DNA of 64,000 nucleotides from Prorocentrum cordatum (Eukaryota; Sar; Dinophyceae; Prorocentrales; Prorocentraceae), in assembly GCA_963575745.1 (NCBI GenBank), contig CAUYUJ010010391.1:126001-190000 (forward strand), written 5' to 3'. A program made the translations under genes and the position numbers. Under the pieces are notes generated by a model. It worked only from the letters and a program-made list of their open reading frames with translations, was not told the DNA's origin and ran no database searches. This document shows, one piece after another, positions 9,700 through 19,179 of the stretch (its first letter is position 1; each line of letters starts with the position of its first letter).

Positions 9700-9898
9700 C
9701 CCTCCCCCTTCCTCCTCCTCCTCCTCCTCCTCCTCCTCCTCCTCCTCCTCCTCCTCCTCCTCCTCCTCCTCCTCCTCCTCCTCCTCCTCCTCCTCCCCCT
9801 CCTCCTGCTCCTGCTCCTGCTCCTTCTCCTGCTCCCCCCTCCCCCCCTCCTCCTGCTCCTGCTCCTGCTCCTTCTCCTGCTCCCCCCTCCCCCCCTTG
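9700..9898 (+). repeat. CTC/TCC tract with a duplicated 48-base end
   Basis: Near-pure TCC repeat from 9710 to 9797. Two copies of a CTCCTGCTCCTGCTCC-type segment ending in CTCCCCCCTCCCCCC follow (about 9798-9846 and 9847-9894). One strand is all pyrimidine, the other all purine. Confidence 0.9.
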
Positions 9899-10701
9899 AC
9901 CGCCCCCCAAAATCTCTCGGACACAGGACTGCCGCTTGCCCCCGCGACGAGCCATCCGAGGGCCCCAACCAGTGCCCGGGCGCCTCACGACCCTCCAGGG
10001 ACGGCCCTCAAGACGGCCGACGGAGCGCGCGCGGGCGACGCTGGGCGCCCCAGAGGCTCTTGTGGAGGCGGGCGTGGCCAGGACGCACCCCTCCAGGATC
10101 CCTCCAAGATTAAAGGGAAATTAGGACACACAAATAAATACACACAAATAAAAATAGTCCCCATATTTTCCCATATTTTCTGGGTTTTTGTCTTCCCCCC
10201 CAATTCCCATATTTTCCCATATTTTCCTGGGAATCGAGGATTAATTGTGTCTGTGTGTTTTTTTCCCTCGTGAAAGATGCCTCGGGGACCTTCTGGGCAC
10301 TGACCTTTGATGGCGCGTGCAGGGGGGTGGAGCGTGGGGGGGGGGGCCCTCTGAGACGGCGGAGGAGAAGGCGGAGGAGCTGCTTATCCGGGAAGGGCCT
10401 TCTTCGAAGGCCCCGGAGGCTTCCGAGACGGCTTCTGAGGAGCCGGGAGGGCCTCCTTAGCAGCCTCCCCGCCTTCTTGAACGGCCGGCCCTTCGTGTCA
10501 CCCCCTTGTGTGCGCTGCCAAGATTTCGGACCCTTCACGATCGCTCTTGGGACCCGCCCCCATATGGTTGATAATCTGGTTCCCTCTGCAGCAACAAAAG
10601 CTCTACATATCGTTGTACAGTCGTTGGCGTTCCTATGGGGCATGGCCCATCGGTCTCAACACCAGATTCACCAGGTTCACCTGACTGAGCAGAAACGAAT
10701 G
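9899..10701. other. No recognisable gene; CCCATATTTT motif cluster
   Basis: At about 10155-10230 the motif TTCCCATATTTT occurs four times in a locally AT-rich stretch beside AAATAAATACACAC repeats. The rest is unrecognised. Confidence 0.4.
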
Positions 10702-10917
10702 TTATACAGGAGAAGCTGTCGGGACTCCATCCAGAGTGGTAAGGTAGACAGGGATGCGCAGACTGACTCTTGGCAACGTCGTGTTCGAGAAGCACTCGGG
10801 CACCGCCAGAACATAGATGGCCCAAAAACTAAGAAGAACAGCCTCGAACAACGCATACCCGAGTGGCACATACAAGAAGAGGACAGGCCGAAACAGGATA
10901 CGAAGACAACAACCCAT
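10702..10917 (-). CDS. Small hydrophobic open frame, function unknown
   Basis: A 71-codon frame with a true ATG at 10915-10917. The N-terminal half is strongly hydrophobic (LFRPVLFLYVPLGYALFEAV, then LLSFWAIYVLAV), enough for one or two membrane spans; the remainder is polar. A TG/CA tract lies just upstream (10936-10963). I recognise no family, and a frame this short can occur by chance, so it is listed only because the membrane-type composition stands out from neighbouring frames. Confidence 0.2.
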   Translation of the reverse strand: MGCCLRILFRPVLFLYVPLGYALFEAVLLSFWAIYVLAVPECFSNTTLPRVSLRIPVYLTTLDGVPTASPV

Positions 10918-10935
10918 AACAGATCACGGCGCGCG

Positions 10936-10963
10936 CGTGTGTGTGTGTGTGTGTGTGTGTGTG
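10936..10963. repeat. (TG)n tract
   Basis: About 13 TG units preceded by GCGCGCG, a potential left-handed DNA former. No gene is linked to it. Confidence 0.9.
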
Positions 10964-11595
10964 TTGCGTCCGCGCCTCCCGTTCACGCCCCGTGCAGGGC
11001 AACACTTCATCTTCCCGCCCCATCTCCCCTGAACCCACGCCCCCCGTGATTGCTTCGGTGACGCAGCGCTATCCGGTTGGCCCGTCGAGGTGCGAGGAAG
11101 AGGCCCATGTAATCCTCTTGATCAGAACACCGCCGCCGAAGGCTCTCGTGCCCTGTTGTGCTTCGAACTCTGTTCTGCTTCCCGTCTTCGCCTCGGAGGC
11201 CGAGCCGAATCGATAGATCACCGCCGCCCTAAGCAGCAGGCACGCTGCGGAGGCGGACGGCGCCCTGCTGCCTGGCCGTGCAGCTGGCTCGACGGCAGGG
11301 CGCGAAGAGCGGGAGGGCATGTGGGGATGATAGGGGACGGGGAGAGGCGGTCGCTGGATTGAAAGCGTAGACGCCCTTCTCTCCAAGGCACCGCGATATC
11401 GATGTACATCAAGTCAACATCTGACACACACACACACACACCCCAACCCGTTCGGGGGAGAGGGGGGGTACGAGGCATATACAGAAATCCGGTTGTGAAA
11501 TCTAAATTCATGCCATGGTTGTGGACACTTATTGTCCAAGCACTGAGGAGGAAAAGTCCTGTCGCGCCAGCCCAACTGCCGCTGCCACAGAATCT

Positions 11596-11720
11596 GGTCC
11601 TGATCCCAAGCCCCGAGTGTGTCATCCCCTCCTTCAGCTCGCTCAGCCTCTGCAGTGCCTCGAAGGCCTCCTCGTACAGGTGCTGGTTCGCCTCAAAAGT
11701 GTGGTTGTCTAAATACCTCG
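11596..11720 (-). CDS. Putative internal exon, function unknown
   Basis: On the minus strand a long polypyrimidine tract (about 11735-11800) ends in several AGs and is followed by an open stretch whose translation is helical and charged (YLDNHTFEANQHLYEEAF, then EALQRLSELKEG). That arrangement is what an intron 3' end and exon look like. The frame has no ATG upstream before a stop at about 11814, which also argues for an internal exon. The protein family is not recognised and the donor site is not defined. Coordinates are approximate. Confidence 0.3.
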
Positions 11721-12620
11721 GCTCGCTCTCTGGCTCTCGGGGGAAGGGGCGAAGAGCGAAGAGGAACAGGAGGAGCAGAGGCAAGAGGAGATGGAGAGTT
11801 CCCAAGAAGCATCAGAGAGACCTCCAGTGAGGGGCAACAATACGGGGGGGACCGGCTCAAAGGGGGAAACACAGTGCTGGAATCGGCGATACATCGCCGA
11901 TATATCGGCGACCGCGAAACAGCACGTTCCTGGGTGGGCTGGGCTATCGGGCCACTATCGGCGATGAGTGGGCGATCGGGGATCATCAATGCTCCCCCCC
12001 TCCCCCCCTGACTTTCTGTGGGACAGGAAGAAAACCTGGAAACCATTACGTCTGGCTCCTCTGACCTATCGAACATGGGGGGGCACTCCCGGGCTTTCGG
12101 GCTCGACGGTCCAGACTCCAGCCTTCGGCCTCCAGCGGGTGTGCCTGCCGTGGCTGGACGTCTCAACAAGCAGACAGAGTTCGTGCAATAACTTCGGACT
12201 CAACGCCAGCGACGGGAGGACGAAGAGGAGGACGGCGAGAGGAACGCATGCACTCAAGGGGGCACTCACTCCCTCTGATCCCAGACATCCGACGAGATGT
12301 TTTTCTCGCGGCCCCAGAGATCCTGACCCCGTCCCCGGGGCCAGTTTTTCGTCCCAGATCTGTTTTTGGTTGTCAGGACGCCCGAAAACGGCCGCCGAGG
12401 GCCAGAAACGAGGAACAACAGCCAGTTGCGCAAAATCATATCTTTGGAGATCTGGGACATCGAGGAGCCAGGAGAGCCCAGACTCGAATCGATAAGTCGG
12501 ATCGGCGATCGAAAGTCATCGGATCGGCGGACATCGGCAGCCAAGCCGGGAGAAACCGAAGCCCCCCACCAGAATCTGAAGTCGAATCGACTTGGCATCG
12601 GCATCGGGCGAGCCCGAATC
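11721..12620. other. No recognisable gene; small inverted repeats
   Basis: A short inverted repeat around 11885-11912 (CGATACATCGCCGATATATC) and CGGATCGG-type repeats at 12490-12540 are the only structure seen. Open frames on both strands are unrecognised. Confidence 0.35.
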
Positions 12621-12822
12621 GAATCGAGCCGGGCGAAAGGGGGGGATAGCAAAAGGGGGGTTTGAGAATCAACTCACGTAGCAGATTTTCCCGGCGCCTC
12701 CCGGCGCCGGAGGCGCCCATGTATCGAGGAATGGGCCCCTCGGTGAGGCCGAAATCAGCTGCACGCAGCAAATTTCGTAACCCCCCCTTTCCCAATCCCC
12801 CCCTTTCGCCTGGCCCGAGTCT
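12621..12822. repeat. Foldback element A (~200 bp)
   Basis: The left arm (12621-12690: GAGCCGGGCGAAAGG, G run, GCAAAA, G run) and right arm (about 12750-12822) are imperfect inverted copies of about 70 bases. The right arm reads CAGCTGCACGCAGCAAATTT before two C runs. A degenerate arm copy is at about 8196-8245. It ends exactly where element B begins. Confidence 0.7.
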
Positions 12823-13019
12823 AGGGGAACAAAAAGTGGCATAAACATAACAACTCGGAGGTCCGCGCGGATTTCTCGGATCGGCGCTGGACCCCCCTCC
12901 CTGGCGCGCGGAGCGCGCCAGGGACGGCGCCGGAGGCGCCGCCAGGGCGGTCCAGCGCCGATCTGAGAAATCCGCGCGGACCTCCGAGTTTTTGTGTTTA
13001 TGCCATTTTTTGTTCCCCT
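12823..13019. repeat. Foldback element B (~197 bp), best copy of the hairpin family
   Basis: Arms of about 68 bases at 12823-12892 and 12951-13019 are near-perfect inverted copies. They start AGGGGAACAAAAA and contain CTCGGAGGTCCGCGCGGATT followed by TCTCGGATCGGCGCTGG. The loop is itself palindromic (GGCGCGCGGAGCGCGCC, GGCGCCGGAGGCGCC). Related copies: 14113-14260, 25527-25604, 43095-43165 (half), 59426-59602. No coding capacity; it behaves like a MITE or foldback transposon. Confidence 0.8.
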
Positions 13020-13022
13020 GGA

Positions 13023-13211
13023 TGACGAACGAGCAACACACACCCATACCCATAGGGGGGTCGTTGGGAGGAGGAATGGCTATGGGTATGGGTGCGGGTT
13101 GTCGGACCCTGGGGAACGCTCCCGTTCGAGCGGGGACCCCCATCCGACAACACGCACCCATAGCCCTCCCCAACCCCTCTATGGGTATGGCTGTGTGCTG
13201 TTGGTTCGTCA
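13023..13211. repeat. Foldback element C (~189 bp)
   Basis: Arms of about 83 bases begin TGACGAAC and contain CCATACCCATAG and its complement CTATGGGTATGG, so each arm holds its own smaller hairpin. The centre is GGGGAACGCTCCCGTTCGAG. It lies 4 bases from element B. Confidence 0.75.
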
Positions 13212-13224
13212 CTGGAGCCGGGCG

Positions 13225-13394
13225 GAGCCCTGATAGGGGGCACTCCCTCGAAGGATTGCAAAAAAAACCTCATTTGAACGAAGGATTGCAAAAAAACGAA
13301 GGATTGCAAAAAAAAACCGAAGGATTGCAAAAAAACCCTTTTTTTGCAATCCTTCGGGTTTTTTTTTGCGAGCCCTGATAGGGGGCACTCCCTC
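13225..13394. repeat. 25-bp direct repeat flanking a CGAAGGATTGC array
   Basis: GAGCCCTGATAGGGGGCACT plus CCCTC occurs at 13225-13249 and 13370-13394. The 120 bases between hold four head-to-tail copies of CGAAGGATTGCAAAAAAA-type units and one inverted copy (TTTTTTTGCAATCCTTCG). The direct repeats look like a long target duplication or recombination scar. Confidence 0.8.
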
Positions 13395-14112
13395 ACCCTC
13401 CCCAGCTGCAGGAGCTCCTCGTCCGCGTCCACGGCCGGGAAGTCCGCGCCCGTGGTGAGGTTCGCGGCGCCGAGGGCCGCGCCGTCCCCCGGGCAGATCC
13501 GCCGAGGCCGGGGCCCCGCGGGAGCGGGCGGGCCTCGCCCTGCGCAGCGCCGCCCTCGAGGGGCACCGCCTCCACCGAAGGCTTCTCCGACCGACGGCAG
13601 AGGGGAAGATTTGCACGTCGGTCGGAGGAAGCGAGGTGAAGACATGAAGTAGGAAGGTGGATCAGGTTGATTGGGCCCAGGCCCCCCCGGGAAGTAGCAA
13701 AACACGGCGAAAGCGTGTCGGTTCTTGAGGTAGGAAGGCGCTGGAAGTAGATTGGGATCCGGGGTTCCAAAAATACCTACTTTCAACGACCGGCGTGTAG
13801 TGGACACTCCGCCGCTCCCCCAAAACTCAAAGTTGGCACGCGCGGGGAAGACTGCGGTCGAAGTGCAGCTCGTTCCACCCACCGCCAACATTGATCAATG
13901 GGGGGGGATTGACATATGAATGCAGCATGAGTGTTCGCTGATTTCTCCCGAGGCCTGGATCATGTGATGAAGAAAATCATCGTTTAAGAAGTCTGGACCA
14001 GCTTCCCAGAGGTTTCTCGAAAGAGACCTGGGCCAGTTCCCGCTGCCGACGCTGGAGGAAGGGCGAACGTGCTCGAGAAACTGGGCCAGCTTTCCGGCAG
14101 GCTGGTTGAGAA
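13395..14112. other. No recognisable gene
   Basis: GC-rich first half, then unrecognised sequence with GAAACTGGGCCAGCTTTCC-like repeats at about 13990-14110. No domain signatures in any frame. Confidence 0.4.
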
Positions 14113-14260
14113 ACGTCCGCGCGGATTCCTCGGGACGGCGCGGAGCTCCTCCGGCTGCGCCTCCGGCGCCGCCCCTGGCGCGCTCCGCGCGCTGGGGGGG
14201 GGGGGGCGCAGGGCCCAGCACCGACCCAAGAAATCCGCACGGAGCTCCGAGAGTTGACGA
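14113..14260. repeat. Hairpin-family copy at 14 kb
   Basis: GTCCGCGCGGATTCCTCGGG on the left pairs with AAGAAATCCGCACGGAGCTC on the right. The loop is GC-rich (CTCCGGCGCCGCCCCTGGCG) as in element B. It abuts the conserved block of the composite repeat. Confidence 0.7.
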
Positions 14261-14265
14261 TGCGC

Positions 14266-15165
14266 AGCTGCTTGCTGTTCCCAGCCGTCCTGTGGCGTTG
14301 GGTCCTCGTTTTGCAGAGACGGCGCCCCGCGCCCCTCCTCTCCTCTCCTCTCCGCTCCTCTGCTCTCCTCCTCCTCCTCCTCCTCCTCCTCCTCCTCCTC
14401 CTCCTCCTCCTCCTCCTCCTCCTCCTCCTCCTCCTCCTCACTCCTCCCCTCCTCCTCCTCCTCCTCCTCCCCCTCCCCCTCCCCCTCCTCCTCCTCCTCC
14501 TCCTCCTCCTCCTCCTCCTCCTCCTCCTCCTCCTCCTCCCCTCCTCCTCCTCCTCCTCCCCTCCTCCTCCTCCTCCTCCTCCTCCTCCTCCTCCTCCTCC
14601 TCCTCCTCCTCCTCCACCCCCTCCTCCTCCCCTCCCCCTCCCCTCCTCCTCCTCCTCCTCCTCCTCCTCCTCCTCCTCCTCCTCCTCCTCCTCCTCCTCC
14701 TCCTCCTCCTCCTCCTCCTCCTCCTCCTCCTCCTCCTCCTCCTCCTCCTCCTCCTCCTCCTCCTCCTCCTCCTCCTCCTCCTCCTCCTCCTCCTCCCCTC
14801 CTCCCATCCGCCTCGTCATCCGCCTCGTCACCTCCCTGCGTTTCACCCACTCGGCACAGCGCTTCGTGGCCCCACAGGGAGCTCCACCGAAGGCTCCAGT
14901 GGCAGGGTCCGCATGCGCCAACGCCACCCAGCACAGCGTTTCGCGGCCCCGTAGGGAGCTCCACCAAGGGCTCCGGTGGCAGGGTCCGCGTGCGTTAACG
15001 CCACCCAGGACAGCGTCTCGTGGCCCCATAGGGAGCTCCACCGAAGGCTCCAGTGGCAGGGTCCGCCTGCGTCAGCGCCACCCACGACAGCGTTTCGTGG
15101 CCCCATAGGGTTCTCCACCGCTCCACCGCTCTAGTGGCAGGCCCCATAGGGTTCTCCACCGTTCT
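14266..15165 (-). repeat. Composite repeat at 14 kb: block, CTC tract and satellite
   Basis: The conserved block is at about 14285-14325 (CCGTCCTGTGGCGTTGGGTC then CTCGTTTTGCAGAGACGG). A CTC/TCC tract of about 465 bases follows (14340-14805, a few interruptions), then four satellite units of about 84 bp (14838-15165) with CTTCGTGGCCCCA(C/T)AGGG. The order equals the 6-kb locus and mirrors the 8-kb locus. Poly-Ser, poly-Leu and poly-Pro frames through the tract are artefacts of the repeat. Confidence 0.75.
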
Positions 15166-15660
15166 CCACCTCTTGGGACCTCCTGGGTGCCCCTCAGGGC
15201 CGAGGGCTCGAAATGTCCGTTCGGGTCTCACATCTGGGCACCCTCTTGAAGCCTTCTTTGGGGCCTCTTGGGCCGTCTTGGGCGCCTCTTGGGCTGTCTT
15301 GGGGCCCTCTTGGGCTGTCTTGGTGCCTTTTTGGGCGCCTCTGGGGCCGTCTTGGGTCGATCTTGGGGGTCCTCCTGGATCGTCTTGAGCGCAAATTTTT
15401 CAACGACAGAAAGAAAATCAATGATTTGGGCCTCTTGGGGCCCTCTTGGGAGGCGTCTGGGAGGCCTCTTGGGCCGTCTTGGGACCATCTTGGGCGTCTT
15501 GGGGCGATCTTCGGTTTGGGAGCCCTCGTGGGCCGGGAAAAGTCACGCGACAAGATGCGGGAAGCCTCTAACAAGCCGCGGCAAGCCCAAGAAGATTTGG
15601 CAAGTTGGGGTCTGGGCCCCCTTAGCACCCTCAAGAGCGAGGATTGAGGCTTAGAGGATG
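15166..15660 (-). repeat. CCAAGAGGC-type quasi-repeat stretch
   Basis: On the minus strand this reads as dozens of imperfect GGCCCAAGACGGCCCAAGAG units of 9-15 bases (on plus: CTTGGGCCGTCTTGGG). Phase and unit length drift, so it is not a clean minisatellite. The same sequence character recurs on both strands over much of the window. Confidence 0.6.
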
Positions 15661-15714
15661 AGGCAAAGGACTTGAGGACACGCCCACTCCGTGCCGAAGA
15701 GCACGGTGGCGGAT

Positions 15715-15910
15715 CTACACATGTATATGTATACATAATTATGTATATATGTATATACATAAACATACCTCTCTATATATACACACAGACATACATATAT
15801 ACACACTTATACACACATATATACACATATATGCACACTTACATATACATATATATATATATATACACATACACCTGTATTTGTGTATACATATACCTAT
15901 ACGTATACAC
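15715..15910. repeat. AT-rich TATA/CACA tract
   Basis: Mixed ATATAT, ACACAC and ACATAT runs of about 190 bases in otherwise GC-rich DNA. No gene. Confidence 0.85.
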
Positions 15911-15959
15911 CCCAGCCCCCCCCCCCCCTCACGGCGCCGCCCACTTCGATAACATCTTT

Positions 15960-16440
15960 GTCGGATCCCCAGTACCGCCTTCCTGGGTCTCCCAGGGAGG
16001 CCGCAGGAGGGCCTCGTGACGGCCCAGGGCGGCTCCGAGAAAACCCAAAAACGCCCCAAGGTTGTCCAAGCGGGCCCCTCGTCGGCTGTGGAAGCTTCCA
16101 AGAGCATTCAAGATCGCCCCCACAGGCCTCCAAAAGTCCCCCGAGAGCTCTGGGGAGTCTTCCGAGAGGACAAAATCGTCGAAAAACGCATGGGGAATCA
16201 ATGATTAGCTGTTTTCTCGCACGTCCACCTCCGACACGCTTCGGAGGCTTGAGCATGACCCCCAAGAGAGCTCCAGGAGGCCCCCAAGTTGCGTCCCGAG
16301 CGGTGCGAAGTGGCCCCAAGAGGCCACAAGAGGCTCCCATGACGCCCGAAGGGGCCCCACCGAGGCCCCAAAGACGTCCCGAGCAGGCCCCAGCGAGCTC
16401 CCAGGAACCGTCAGAGCAGCAGGATCTCTTAGGGCCTGTT
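15960..16440 (+). repeat. CCAAGAGGC-type quasi-repeat stretch
   Basis: Imperfect CCCCCAAGAGGC/CTCCAAGAG units, drifting in length, in the orientation opposite to 15166-15660. Confidence 0.5.
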
Positions 16441-16461
16441 TTTTCAGCGACTCCTGAAGCA

Positions 16462-16497
<36 letters not shown>
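16462..16497. repeat. (AT)n tract
   Basis: About 18 AT units. A (CA)n tract follows at 16684-16705. Confidence 0.95.
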
Positions 16498-16499
<2 letters not shown>

Positions 16500-17424
16500 T
16501 ACGCTCCCGTATGGTGATCCTTGTGGGATGATGTCATTCTCATCCGATCCTCTGAGATTGGCTTGGAGTGCCCTAGAACCTAAGCGCGCGCGAAGCGCGG
16601 GCGTGGTTCTAATGTACCTACGTATGTGTGCACATAAATATATCGATATGTATAAATCCACAGTTCTGTGTGGACAGATGTAAACACACACACACACACA
16701 CACACTCGGAGGTACAAGAGAGAGGCCTCCAGGGCGTAGACATTGTTCCTCCCTGGTGGTGCCGGGGCACTGGGGCCGCCTGGGCCGGCTGAGGAGTGAG
16801 TCGTCAGAACGCTCATAAAGCTCCCTGGACCGCCCAAGTGATTGCCAAGATGGCCGAGGGGGGCCCCAGAGGCTCCCAAATGACCCCAAAACGGCAGCAA
16901 GACGGCCACAGCAAAGCCCCAAGAGGATTCCCAGCTGACCTAAACCCAGCCAAATCAAAGGAACGCCATTGGCATTGGAATTGATATTCCAAACCGTCCC
17001 TCTGGTTGCCACTGTGAACAAACCACTGTGGTCTCCATCCAGCGCACGCAGTAGACGTCCATGAGATCTCTCGAACAAAAGTCTTGGAGACACCCATCCT
17101 TTCTTCCACCAGTCGGTCGGGATGGCAGCAGGGTACCTCTCAGGATCCTTGGCCAAGCTCGCCAGGATCATATGGCGTTGTTACTCCCACCAGTCTGCAT
17201 TCCCGTTTTCATCCTCCTCTCTCCCTCTCCTCCTCCCCCTTCTGTCCTTCGTTGTGTGTTCCCTGGCGCGTTTGTCGTCGCCATGCCTTGCGCGGCTCGT
17301 ACCTCGTCGGCGTGAGCGCGAATGGACGGAAGGGGGGGGGCGGCGCGCGTGACCCGACGTTGCTTGGCGACGCATTCAGGAATGCCGCTCCAATGCGGTT
17401 CCTCGGTCTCCAGCTGCTCTGTTT
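16498..17424. other. No recognisable gene
   Basis: CCAAGATGGCC-type quasi-repeats at about 16810-16930 and a pyrimidine-rich stretch at 17205-17250 are the only structure. Part of the retroelement remnant that follows may begin here, but I see no motif before 17425. Confidence 0.35.
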
Positions 17425-17960
17425 GCACTCCGGATCAACATGGCGTCATGGCGTGGAAGAGTTTCGTGGCACAGGTATGAGAGTTGACCAACTAATGGTA
17501 TTCACTCAATGCACGCCTGCGGCGTGTCGACGCTACTGTGTCCAATGTGTTTCATATGAAAGTGCCACTTGGGTATTGACCCAAGAGCTGACAGATAGAG
17601 TGCGCAGAGTTCACCGGAAAATGCTCCGCATGGTTCTTGGTAGCCGTCGTCGACAATTAATTGATGAGGCAATTTTGCGAAGCACATCGTCAATGATGTC
17701 GGACTCCAGTTCTTTATCTGGCGAAGATCACGAACTAGAGCCTTGGGTGGACTGGCTGCCGAGAACCGCTCGCGAGTTAAAGAAATGACCTACAAGTTCG
17801 GGATGGGGTTGAAAGTCACAAAAAAAAACAGCATCAAAGTGGTTCGGACAACGGCAAGAGGATCGTGATTCCGCGGCACGCCGTGCAGTACTAGGGGCTC
17901 ATTGGAAGGTTCTCGGCGGGCAGAGCGACCCAGGTCGAGATGAGTTGGTATTACAGCATC
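17425..17960 (+). pseudogene. Non-LTR retroelement RT C-terminal remnant
   Basis: The frame ending at 17788 contains YESATWVLTQELTDRVRRVH followed by RKMLRMVLGSRRR. That segment is the part downstream of the RT palm in the endonuclease/RT retroelements common in dinoflagellates (a TW-L, then RKMLRM-LG). An adjacent frame supplies AWKSF just upstream, so at least one frameshift precedes it. Downstream is the family-like PWVDWLPRTARE and then a stop. The catalytic YxDD part is absent, so this is a 5'-truncated, decayed copy. Confidence 0.6.
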
Positions 17961-17979
17961 GTTTACAATGCGGTAGTTG

Positions 17980-18187
17980 ATGGGCGTGTTCTCCACCACC
18001 ACAACCACCATAAGTTGGAGGGGGGAAGGAGGAGGACGAGGAGGAGGAGGAGGACGAAGAAGGGGAGGAGGAGGAGGAGGAGGAGGAGGAGGAGGAGGAG
18101 GATGAGGAGGAGGAGGAGGAGGAGGAGGAGGAGAAGGACCCCCTCCCCCTCCAACTTATGGTGGCGGTGGTGGAAAAGAGGCCCATC
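17980..18187. repeat. Foldback element with GGA core, copy 2
   Basis: The left arm (17980-18024, GATGGGCGTGTTCTCCACCA then CCATAAGTTGGAGG) and right arm (18136-18187, CCTCCAACTTATGGTGG then GAGGCCCATC) are inverted copies. They surround a GGA/GAA tract (18025-18135). The arms are the same as in the element at 2697-2948. Confidence 0.8.
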
Positions 18188-19133
18188 AGTAGTGTGCTGC
18201 GAGATGACGCGTGGAGCTGCGGCTCCGCCGCGCGCCCCGCTTCGGGACGGCCTCCGGGCCGGCGCGCGCGAGAGCCGAGTGGGCGAGTGAGCTCCCAGGG
18301 CCTCACGCGGGGGGCCTCCGGGCTCTGCGGGCGGGCCCGGAGGCGCCGTGCCGCGGGCCGCGGGGCGTGCCGGAAGGCTCCGCGCGCTCCCCAGACCGCC
18401 TCGGGGGTGGGCAGACCTCCTACCCTGACACGCTGATTAAGGAATTGGCCGTTTTCGGTTCGCGAGAGGGCGTCGCGGCCGTCATTTTTGCGGGTCCAGG
18501 TCCGTCGGTGTTGGTCCCAGGCTGTTTTCATCAAAGGGAGGTTTGTCCACCGCCGACTGCTCATAGCGACTGCCAAAGCGGCCGTGGAGAGTTCGAGACG
18601 GCCACAAGTTGGCCCCACGAGGAACCCCAGGTGATCAAGATGAGCCAGAAGCATGCGGCCAGTGTCCTTTTTTGCTCCTGCGTGCTGCTCGATCGTTCTG
18701 TCGCTTCTGGGGTTCCCACCCTCTCAGTCGAATTATGTCCCCAAGAGGGCTGCGGAAGAGCCGATGAGCTTCTAAAGAGATCCTCAGACGGAACCCTACA
18801 GGGTCGCAGCATGGGGTTCCAGTGCGCACAGAGAGCCCCGGCGGGCGTCTGGAGGAGCCCGAAGAGGCCCCTAGATGGCCATAAATTGTTTCGAAATGCG
18901 TGGGCGTCCCGACTGCCCCACGAGGGCCTACGAGGGCCCTGGCGGTTTCCAAGACGGGCCCCAGAGGGCCACCCGAGAAACTCGAGAGGATGCCCAGCTG
19001 CCCCAAAACCACAACCAGACCAACGCTTGAAGAATAATGTATTTGTGAACACTAAATATTTCTTGGGGGGCGTTCCAAAGATGGAGCCACGAGAAGCCCC
19101 AATCCTCCCGGCTCCTCCGTCCCTCCTTACACA

Positions 19134-19137
<4 letters not shown>
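18188..19137. other. GC-rich then CCAAGAGGC-type sequence, no gene recognised
   Basis: 18190-18430 is very GC-rich with no signature. 18590-19020 has the drifting CCCCAAGAGG character. Long open frames here are typical of this repeat and are not supported as genes. Confidence 0.4.

Positions 19138-19174
<37 letters not shown>
19138..19174. repeat. (TC)n tract
   Basis: About 18 TC units, leading into a pyrimidine-rich stretch to about 19330. Confidence 0.95.

Positions 19175-19179
<5 letters not shown>

Noticed and set aside
10155-10230. Telomere-like or origin-like CCCATATTTT repeats
   Set aside because: Only four imperfect copies, internal, and unlike known telomere repeats.
15715-15910. 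Promoter or replication origin in the AT-rich TATA tract
   Set aside because: Simple dinucleotide mixture with no gene nearby; nothing beyond composition supports it.
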